This document shows, piece by piece, positions 52,308 to 59,876 of a DNA stretch of 64,000 nucleotides. Position numbers and translations under genes: made by a program. The stretch spans positions 183,510-247,509 of the forward strand of contig CAUYUJ010012592.1 in assembly GCA_963575745.1 (NCBI GenBank), read 5' to 3'. Under the pieces are notes generated by a model. The model had not been told where the DNA came from. It saw only the letters and a list, made by a program, of their open reading frames with translations, and ran no database searches. Within the stretch, counting starts at the first letter, position 1; every line of letters begins with the position of its first letter. The DNA comes from Prorocentrum cordatum. Its lineage: Eukaryota > Sar > Dinophyceae > Prorocentrales > Prorocentraceae.

Positions 52308-53020
52308 GTGTGCCAGGCCAGCTCGATGCACGCCCTGCCGCGCGTGCCACCACGCGCGGGAGCGCGTAATTAGGGAGCTGGTCCGGTGCACGGTGGGCGT
52401 CGTCCGACCCGCCCCCGCGGCGTGGCGCGCTTGCTCGGCCTGCGGCGGCGCCGGTCAGCCTCGTGCGCCGCGCCGCGGGACGCGCCACCGCTCCGCGGGC
52501 GGTTGTGGGCGGCCGGGCGCCCTGCGCCCTGGCGGCGGGAGGTGCGCGGAGGGGGCGCGTGCTGCGACGAGGCGGAGCCTGCTGTCATGGAGCTGCCGCC
52601 GCCGGTGGCGCTCTGATCTGCCCTGGCGGCGCTCCGACGCCCCACGCGCTTCTGCCGTTTTCGGGCATCGTCGTCGTCGCATCCTTCGCGGTGCGCTCCC
52701 GCGTGGAGCCCACCAGCGGCGAGGCTCGAAGCCCTGACTCTTGCGCGTCATTGCCTTTCTTTGCGGGTCGTACGTCACTTGAGCGCCCCCCTCATCCTCC
52801 TGCTCGTGCCCCACCTGCCAGTGTTCCCCCTTCTCGGCCCACGTGCGCTTCACGTTCCAAGGTCCCATCCCTCTTTGCAGCCTTGCTACCTCCGTTGTGC
52901 TCCCACCAACCTGCAGCGGGTCACCTGCGACTTCAGTGCTCGTCTCGTCTATGCTCGCGTCTCCGCGGGGCTGGGACGTCCCACGCCGAGCGGTTCCCGG
53001 AGGCAAGTCGGACCGACCAG
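52308..53020. other. Putative intron between ankyrin and JmjC-like exons
   Basis: Several frames stay open. One (about 52470-52614) reads LWAAGRPAPWRREV then CCDEAEPAVMELPP and could be a further exon, but no good acceptor precedes it. Confidence 0.35.
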
Positions 53021-53179
53021 CGCGCCTCCTGCTGGGGGGGGGGGGCCCGCGGCTTCGTGCGGGACTTTGCCACCGTCCGCCGCCCGCTGTTGCTGCGCGG
53101 CGGGGCGGAGCGTCTGCTGGACCGGCAGAGGTGGTGCCCCGAGGAGCTGGCGCGCCGGGCGGGGGCGAGCCAGGTGCAG
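53021..53179 (+). CDS. JmjC/cupin-like N-terminal exon (exon C)
   Basis: After GACCGACCAG the frame encodes ARGFVRDFATVRRPLLLRGG and QRWCPEELARRAGASQVQ. The pattern F-x-x-x-(F/Y)-x-x-x-x-R-P-(L/V)-(L/V)-(L/V)-R-G, then W-x-x-E-x-L, is the usual opening of JmjC and cupin-8 domains. The best donor is CAG followed by GTGGGG at 53180. An 11-G run just inside the exon (about 53033-53045) is prone to sequencing errors and could hide a frameshift. The metal-binding HxD motif is not in this exon. Confidence 0.5.
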
Positions 53180-53254
53180 GTGGGGACCATCTCGGGGGGA
53201 GGCGATCGGGGCGCAGGCAACCCTGAGAAGCAATCGGCGCCCCCCAACATCAGA

Positions 53255-53442
53255 GTTGTGGAGGACGATCCATGGAGAGGAAGCATGCTGCCAAGTAGTT
53301 TCCAGATGTCGAAAACATGCGTCAAACATGTCTCAAACATGTGAAACACATGTTTGAGACAGGGCATTGTTCAAACATTTTCAACACATTTTTAATTCAA
53401 TGATAGGACTGTTAGGGTGTCCATTGTCGTGGCATCCACAAC
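53255..53442 (+). mobile_element. M4 element, copy c
   Basis: GTTGTGGAGGACGATCC start and TGGCATCCACAAC end: outer TIR GTTGTGGA against GTTGTGGATG. It lies 75 bp into the intron after exon C. Confidence 0.85.
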
Positions 53443-53502
53443 ATCTGAGGAAATTGCAACGCTTCCGGCACCAGAGCCGGGGCGGAAGCCTGGAGGGCGC
53501 GC

Positions 53503-53701
53503 GCAATGGGGGAGGGAGGGGGTGCGATATGGCGGGGGGAGGGGGGGGCAGCGAGTGCTGCAGAAAGGGGCCCTTCAGGGCCCTTTTCTGCAGCACTCCG
53601 TCCCCCATTGTCCCTTTCAGGGGCAATGGGGGAGGGAGGGGGGGCGATACGGCGGGGGGGGGGGGCAGCGAGTGCTGCAGAAAGGTGCCCTTCAGGGCCC
53701 C
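53503..53701 (+). repeat. Tandem repeat with 120-bp period and a 46-nt near-perfect palindrome
   Basis: GCAATGGGGGAGGGAGGGGG starts at 53503 and again at 53623. The palindrome has 22-nt arms (53553-53574, 53577-53598; GAGTGCTGCAGAAA start) with one mismatch and a 2-nt spacer. Confidence 0.8.
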
Positions 53702-53778
53702 TTTGAAGGGGCACTTCAGGGCTCCAAAGGGGGCCTTCAGCCCCCGAGAGGAGCACCTTTCTCCCCCACTCCCTAATT

Positions 53779-53939
53779 TTAAGTGGGGCCTGTCCCTCTA
53801 CAGGAGGGACATTGAACAATAGTAAGAAAAATAGTCTGGGAACCATTATGTTTACTAGTTTCGAATCCTTTTGAATATTGTTTGACTATCTATTATTTTT
53901 CGTCTAAGGTCCCCCTGTAGGGGGGCAGGCCCGACCTAA
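53779..53939 (+). mobile_element. M1 element, short complete copy (161 bp)
   Basis: TTAAGTGGGGCCTGTCCC left, GGGGGGCAGGCCCGACC right; the A/T-rich interior is the same length as the copy at 16312. It lies in the large intron between exons C and D. Confidence 0.9.
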
Positions 53940-54282
53940 CCCGACTTGCCGCCACCCCAGTCGTCCGCGCCCAAGAAGCGATACCCCAGATTTCGTAATA
54001 AAAGGGAGGGGGTCTGGACCCTCCAAAACAAGCCATTTCAGACCCCTCGTGGGAGACCCCTCCAAAACATCGTCCCCAGACCCCCCGAGGCCCTCCAAGA
54101 GAGCCTGGAAGAGACCCCCCCCCCCCCGAAATGAGGACCCCCCTCCCTTTTATTACGAAATCTGGAGTACCCCCATGCGGAGTCCTGCTGCGGCGCTCGC
54201 TCCAGGCGCTCCTCTGCAGCGTCCGCCTGCCGCGGGCCCCCCCGGTCCCGCGGGCGGCGGAGCGAGGGCGGCGCCCCCCTCC

Positions 54283-54508
54283 GATCAGGAGGGAAAAAAA
54301 AAACACAGACACAGGTAATCGCCGATCCCCAGAAAAATATGGAGCAATATGGGAAGCGGGGGGGAAGACAAACACCCAGAAGATATGGGGAATGCGGTTA
54401 GTTGTGTGCATTTGTGTGGAAACATATGGAGCAGTATGGGAAGTGGGGGGAAGACAAACACCCAGAAGATATGGGGAATGCGGTTAGTTGTGTGTATTTT
54501 TGTGTGTA

Positions 54509-54571
<63 letters not shown>

Positions 54572-54591
54572 CCCAGGGTCCTTTTCATCTG
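54283..54591 (+). mobile_element. M6 element, copy f, internally duplicated with a long (TG)n
   Basis: GATCAGGAGGGAAAAAA start, GGGGGAAGACAAACACCCAG twice (about 54360 and 54447), then about 75 bp of TG repeats (54494-54568) and the end ATGTCCCAGGGTCC. The microsatellite grew inside the usual TTGTGTGT of the right end. Confidence 0.75.
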
Positions 54592-54740
54592 ATCCCTGCC
54601 ATCCCCCACATGCTCCCCCCTGCTCTCTTGAATCAGGGGGCAAACAGCAGTACAAGATCACGCGCCTCAGCTGTTGCTGCCAGGCCCCGTTCGAGAAACA
54701 GCAACCGACTGGGTTTTGCATCGCACCTCCCTGCACGAAG

Positions 54741-54931
54741 GAAATGGGTACGGAAAGAATGGGTACAATGCCCAACAGCAGTTCGTTTTCATTTTGAACA
54801 GGACTCGCTGACCGCGCCACCGCAGCCTGTGTCCATTCGAAAAGAAGTTCGCCTGCCCAACAACGGCCGCTGTTGGTTTGGGACAACATTTGTTGTTGGG
54901 CATCGTACCCATTTTTTCCGTACCCATTCCG
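54741..54931 (+). mobile_element. M11 element, copy b
   Basis: ATGGGTACGGAAAGAATGGG at the left and, complemented, ATGGGTACGGAAAAAATGGG at the right; both continue TAC(A/G)ATGCCCAACA. About 35 bp of nearly perfect inverted ends. Confidence 0.9.
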
Positions 54932-55164
54932 GGCTTCCAAAACCTCGGCCGGCCATCTCAACGTTTGCCCGACTCGCCACCGACCCGCACGGAAAACCCG
55001 AGAGGCGCCGAGCGGCACTTGGCCTTCGGTTCCGCGGGGCCCGTCGGATCGCGGGAGCGGGCAAGGCTGCGCGAGCGCCCGCGCAGCCTTGTCGGCGACC
55101 CCCAAAAGGGCCCAGTCGGGTAGGGCCCACTGGACCGACCGATTCCTTGAAATCTTTCTTGAGA

Positions 55165-55530
55165 TCTTTATGCGGAGGTTTTGCGTTACCCTTGCGCTTT
55201 CTCATGATCTAAATGTTTTCTTGTCTCAACAGGGCCGACCTATTATATGAAATCTGTATTTTACCTTTATACTTCTGGAAGTAGAGGAAACATGCTGCGA
55301 AATAATATCCAGAAGTTTAAACATGTGTTTCACACATGTTCCAAATATGTTCAAACAAAACACGTTTAAAGCATTTTTGTAACATTTTCTACACATGTTC
55401 AACACATGTTTAACTCAATGGTAGAATTGTTGGAGTGTCCATTGTCATGGCATCCACAACATTATACGTAGGCTTTGCGATACTGTTGCGCTTTCGCAGG
55501 ATCTAAACTCTTTCTGGCCTCCACGGGGCC
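55165..55530 (+). repeat. About 70-bp direct repeats flanking M4 copy d
   Basis: 55168-55236 and 55463-55530 align by eye with about three quarters identity (shared: CTTGCGCTTTC / TTGCGCTTTC, GATCTAAA, GGGCC). The right copy begins at the end of M4; the left copy stops about 38 bp before it. Confidence 0.6.
55274..55460 (+). mobile_element. M4 element, copy d
   Basis: TCTGGAAGTAGAGGAAAC start (diverged) and TGGCATCCACAAC end, with repeated ACATGTTC/ACATGTTT words and GTTGGAGTGTCCATTGTC. Confidence 0.75.
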
Positions 55531-56134
55531 TGGTGTGTTTCTTCGACCACTGTCGCGCTTGAGAGTGCCTTCGTGGTCGTCGATCGGGCCCCCGGGGCCT
55601 ATCGTTCGGGAGATGGAGAGAGAAATTTCGAGTCCGCCTACGGACTCACAGATCGCCGAACACTTCCCTGAGGGGGCCATCGACGGCGCTGACCGGCCAG
55701 CGGGGCCACTGGCCCCGAGGCGAGTCCACCACCAAACTTATTACAGGAGCGGGGGCTCGCTATTCCAACAAATACAAACTCGTCAACTTTGAATCGGTTT
55801 TGTCTGCTGACTGAAAGCAGCAACAAAAGTTTAGGATCGCCTGGAGGGGGGGGGCGCCAGCCCGACGACGTGGGAGCGCTGGCGGCAAGCTCACCCCCTC
55901 CCCATGACGGCGTGAGCACGCGGGGAGCTGGGGCTTCGGCTGCACCTTCGGTGCTGGTCGTCGAGGGGCGCCGCCTCCAGCTCCGCGTCGACGTCGATCC
56001 CGTCGACGCGGAACCTGCGTGCGGCCTGGCGTCGCAGGTGCACAAAGGAAGTCGGAGTTCGTGGCGCTCTTCGGGGATGCCACCCCCAGTCCGAGGCTGT
56101 TGCTATTGGGGTGGCCAGCGCCTAGTAGTAGGCT
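55531..56134. other. Intron-like spacer, no exon confirmed
   Basis: A + frame near 55945-56010 reads VLVVEGRRLQLRVDVD, which is protein-like; no splice sites or family support it. Confidence 0.35.
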
Positions 56135-57397
56135 TAAGTCGGGCCTGTCCCTCTACAGGAGGAATATTCAAAAATAGTTGGAACAAATAGCCTGGCGAAG
56201 GACCCAACCATATGCAGTTGTGAGTACCGTCTTTGTGAGCCACGCATTCGGTGGAGCTCCCTATGGGGCCACGAAACGCTGTGCTGGGTGTGGCGGACGC
56301 ATGCGACCCCCCCACTGGGGCCTTCGGTGGAGCTCCCTACGGGGCCACGAAAAGCCGTGCTGGGTGTGGCGGACGCATGCGCCTCCCTCCACTGGGGCCT
56401 TCGGTGGAGCTCCCTATGGTGCCACGAAACGCCGTGCTGGGTGTGGCGGACGCATGCGCCCCCCCCCACTGGGACCTTCGGTGGAGCTCCCTATGGGGCC
56501 ACAAAGCGCTGTGCTGGGTGTGCCCCCCCCCCCCCCCCCTCCCACTGGGGCCTTCGGTGGAGCTCCCTAACGAAGCGCTGTGTGGGTGTGGCGTAGCGTG
56601 TGCTGGGTGTGGCGGACGCACCCCCCCCACAATGGGGGCCTTCGGTGGAGCTCCCTATGGGGCCACGAAGGCGCTGTGCTGGGTGTGGCGGGCGCATGCG
56701 CCCCCCCCCACATTGGGGCCTTCGGTGGAGCTCCCTATGGGGCCACGAAGCGCTGTGCTGGGTGTGGCGGACGCATGCGCCCCCCCCCCAATGGGGCTTT
56801 CGGTGGAGCTCCCTATGGGGCCAGAAGCGCTGTGCTGGGTGTGGCGGACGCACGCGCCCCCCCACAATTGGGGCCTTCGGTGGAGTTCCCTATGGGGCCA
56901 CGAAGCGCTGTGCTGGGTGTGGCGGGCGCATGCGCCCCCCTCCACTGGGGCCTTCGGTGGAGCTCCCTATGGGGCCACGAAGCGCTGTGCTGTGTGTGGC
57001 GGACGCATGCGCCCCCCCCCCCCTATTTGGGCCTTCAGTGGAGCTCCCTATGGAGCCACGAAGCGCTGTGCTGGGTGTGGCGGGCGCATGCGGGCTGTGC
57101 CACTGGGACCTTCGGTGGAGCTCCCTATGGGGCTACGAGAGGTGTGAGAGGTGTGCCGAGGGCAAAGGCACGGAGGGGGAGGAGGGGGAGGAGGGAGGAG
57201 GGAGGAGGGGGAGGAGGAAGGAAGGAAGGCGAGACGCGGGGCACCGTCTCTTCAAAACGAGGACCCAACACCACAGGATGGTTGGGAAATAGTCTGGGGA
57301 CGAAGTTCTGAATATTCATTGACCATTTTGTGGTATGTGATGACTATGTTGTATATTTCTTCCAACATCCCCCTGTACGAGGACAGGCCCGACTTAA
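56135..57397 (+). mobile_element. M1 element, longest copy carrying a 78-bp satellite (1263 bp)
   Basis: TTAAGTCGGGCCTGTCCC at 56135 and GAGGACAGGCCCGACTTAA ending at 57397. The sub-terminal parts (TATTCAAAAATAG on the left; GAAATAGTCTGGGGAC, TTCTTCCAACATCC on the right) match short M1 copies. The centre is the satellite at 56240-57140, then a GGAGGA tract. The long Gly/Cys-rich frame over the array is a by-product of a unit close to a multiple of three. Confidence 0.85.
56240..57140 (+). repeat. Satellite, about 12 units of 73-88 bp
   Basis: GGAGCTCCCTATGGGGCCAC recurs at about 56253, 56329, 56407, 56484, 56559, 56647, 56729, 56803, 56880, 56959, 57042 and 57117, with GTGCTGGGTGTGGCGG between. 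Units vary mainly in a poly-C run. Confidence 0.95.
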
Positions 57398-57563
57398 GAG
57401 TAGGCCACAAGAAGAGGCGGGGGCGGTGCTCGGCCCAGTGTGGTGCGGTGGATCTTGGAGTAGCAGCCTCCGGGCCCGCCGCAGCACCGTACACCAAGCC
57501 AAACGAATATGGTGTCGCCCTGCACAGCCGTCGAAGCTCGATCAGACCACGCTCAAGCACGCG

Positions 57564-57819
57564 CAACTCTAGCGGGATTCGACAGGCTGGCAAACCTAGC
57601 AGCAATCAAATAGCATTGTGGAGGACGGCCTATGGAGAGGAAGCACGTTGCCAAATGATTTTCAGATGTCTAAAGCATGTGTTAAACATGTTTTAAACAT
57701 GCATGTTCCGAAATGTTAAACACATTTAAAATTCAAGGATAGGACTGTCAGGGTGTCCATTGTCGTGGCACCCACAACTCTAGCGGGATTCGACAGGCTG
57801 GCAAACCTAGCAGCCATCA
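57564..57819 (+). repeat. 45-bp direct repeats flanking M4 copy e
   Basis: 57564-57608 and 57775-57819 are identical except for one base (shared: GCGGGATTCGACAGGCTGGC). The right copy overlaps the last four bases of M4; the left copy ends 6 bp before M4 begins. Confidence 0.9.
57615..57778 (+). mobile_element. M4 element, copy e
   Basis: ATTGTGGAGGACGGCC start and TGGCACCCACAAC end, with GCACGTTGCCAAATGATTTT and GACTGTCAGGGTGTCC. Shortest M4 copy. Confidence 0.85.
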
Positions 57820-58332
57820 CAACACATGGTTGCCGTCAGGCAGCCGCTTCGAGCAGGAGGCCTTCCGCTGAACTTCATTCGACAGGCCTGTTCGACCCCA
57901 GCAGGAGTCCGCCACTTCCACAGGTTTTGACAAGCATGCGCTCTCTAGCAAGATGTTCACACCATTCAGTCCGATGGAGAGGTTGCCAGCACATCATGCC
58001 CGATTGTCATCTAACAGGTATCGTCGCCACTGCACGTGCCGTCATTGCTGCCATCCTCCTCCGCCTCCTCCTCCTCCTGCTCCTCCTCCTCCTCTCTCGC
58101 ACTCCTCTCCGGGAGGTCACCAGAGGTCCCCAGAGGTCTCCAGAGTTGGAGGGCGGCGCCGCCGACGTCGCCAATGCATCGGCGATACATCGGCGATGCG
58201 GCGCGGTCCTCAGACCCCATCTTCTTCGACCCCATCTGGTTTCTCCCCGCCGATGCGCCGATGCATCGGCGATGCGTCACGACCCCCAATTGCTTCGACT
58301 CCATCTGGTCTGCATGCGTCGCCTCCCCCCGG
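57820..58332. other. End of the large putative intron, with M15 copy b
   Basis: 58155-58310 contains ACATCGGCGATG words, GCGGCGCGGTCCTC and two TCGACYCCATCTGG blocks, matching 16070-16200. CTC-rich sequence precedes it (58045-58100). Confidence 0.5.
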
Positions 58333-58440
58333 GCCATTCCGTACAGCGACGATTTCGGCGGCGGGGACGAGCCGCTCGCCACCACGCTCGCGCGCTTCTT
58401 GCAGGCGGGCGCCCCCCTGGCGCCCCCCTGGCGCCACCGC
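58333..58440 (+). CDS. JmjC/cupin-like exon (exon D)
   Basis: Encodes AIPYSDDFGGGDEPLATT then LARFLQAGAPLAP. In JmjC/cupin-8 proteins the opening segment seen in exon C is followed by a strand ending IPY, an FG turn, and a helix of the form L-x-x-F-L, which is the order here. The exact acceptor is uncertain: the best AG (GTACAG at about 58341-58346) would fall inside IPY. The right end may use CAG followed by GC at about 58404, a donor type common in dinoflagellates. The catalytic HxD segment is not found before 59877, so the gene is incomplete, diverged or continues elsewhere. Confidence 0.4.
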
Positions 58441-58910
58441 CCGTCTCCGTGGCCGTCGTCATTAGCGCCGCCGTCGTCTTCTCCTTCTCGAGCGCCGCTG
58501 GCCGCCGTCACCCTCGACAGTCAATACGCTGAACGAACGAACGAAATGCCATACGCCAGAGCGTGTGGGCAAAAGAGGCCAACGCCAAGCAAAACTCACC
58601 GCGTTGCGGGAGCGGCTGCACGTCGGTTGCCTCTTAACTCGCACCACGCGTTGCTTCAGAGCGGGGAGGGGGAGGAGGGGCGGGAGGAGGAGGAGGAGGA
58701 GGAGGAGGAGGAGGAGGAGGAGCAGGAGGGGGGAGGTAGAGACGCAGCATCAACCACGCATCTGCGCCGTGCTGCTGGCTCACAGGCGCAGAAGGACAAC
58801 GTTGGGCGCAGACGGTGCCCTGGTTTTTCGGGGGCCTCTCTCGGGAGCTGGATCGAGGAGCCCGTTCGTGGCCGAGGCTCGCCTTGGTCAGGGCGGCCCC
58901 CTTCGTTCGG
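58441..58910. other. Spacer with (GAG)n, no further exon found
   Basis: GGAGGAGG repeats at 58668-58738. No continuation of the JmjC-like domain recognised. Confidence 0.4.
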
Positions 58911-59050
58911 GGCGGGACCTGAACGGTGTTGTTTGGCAATCTCGTGGGCCGTTTTCGTTTCGACTCCGTTTTGCCGTAGAGGGGGATTCGAGACAAGAGC
59001 GAGGGAAAACGAAGACAAAACGAAAACGAAAAACACCGTTTAGGTCCAGC
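58911..59050. mobile_element. M19 element with inverted ends (about 140 bp)
   Basis: GGGACCTGAACGGTGTTG on the left and, complemented, TGGACCTAAACGGTGTTT on the right. The right half contains CGAAAACGAAAA repeats. A single copy in the window. Confidence 0.6.
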
Positions 59051-59339
59051 CCTGCCTTCGTTCCTTCCTGAGCATTCCATGTGGTAGCACGATGGCTACT
59101 TCTGTCGGGGTTCGGGGAGGTGATATGCTGCTTCCCCCTCCAACTTCTGGGCGACGAGGAAAGTTTCAGCTCAGCACGCGCGGTGCCCCACACTCGTTTA
59201 GCGGCTCCGGCGAACGGTCGTCGCAATCGTTCGCCCAACCTTTTTGTGTTGGGTTCCCGCTTTGAATAGTCACTGTGGTATCCATTCCTTTCCGTCCCCT
59301 CCTTCTTCCTTCGGATTCCTACACCCTGCCTCCTCTTGT

Positions 59340-59560
59340 GCAGCCTCCCTGGGAGGCTGCGAATTGCGCAGCCGTTGCCTCTTTCGTGGGCTCCTGGGAG
59401 CTCCAGCGGAGCACGCCTGGGAGCTCCACCGGAGTGCGGGACCACGCGGATCATTTGGGGACCTCGCGATTCTTTTGGGGGTTGCGAACTGCGCAACCCT
59501 CATTCTTTCGTAGGGTCCTGGCAGCCCCCCAGAGGGAAACACGCTTGCAGATGTTGCGAT
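59340..59560 (+). repeat. Reverse-oriented copies of the dispersed 110-bp repeat
   Basis: GCGCAGCCGTTGCCTCTTTC, GTGGGCTCCTGGGAG and CTCCAGCGGAG match the complement of 39880-40345. A second degenerate unit follows at about 59485-59550. Confidence 0.6.
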
Positions 59561-59876
59561 CAGTGGGTGTTCGGGGTGCGGTTTCATTGAGGATTTGTTC
59601 TACTCGTTGCATTTTTTCTCAGTGCCATCTTGGCGTCCCTCTGAACAGGTTTCCCTTCCGATCGAGCCCAAATTCGTCTTCTCCGTTTCACACTATGCTG
59701 AAGCCATCTGAATGGTCCGAGGGAGGTAAAAAGTGTTCATTGTAGCGGAGCGGGTCATCCCCACGACTCGCTCCATTCCCGCGCGCGGCCGCGGGACGGG
59801 AGTTTGCGCTTGAGGTGCGCGAGCTCGGAGGCGAGGTTTCGGGATCGAGCTTCGCGCCTACGTCCAACGAGGCGGC
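59561..59876. other. Region before the copia-like relic, no LTR recognised
   Basis: I could not identify a long terminal repeat or primer-binding site; the matching right LTR would lie outside the window. Confidence 0.4.

Noticed and set aside
56240-57140. Regularly spaced repeat that might suggest a CRISPR array
   Set aside because: The units are contiguous variants without unique spacers, inside a eukaryotic transposable element.
56251-57311. Gly/Cys-rich frames of 230-298 codons
   Set aside because: They translate the 78-bp satellite inside M1; all three frames give similar low-complexity peptides.
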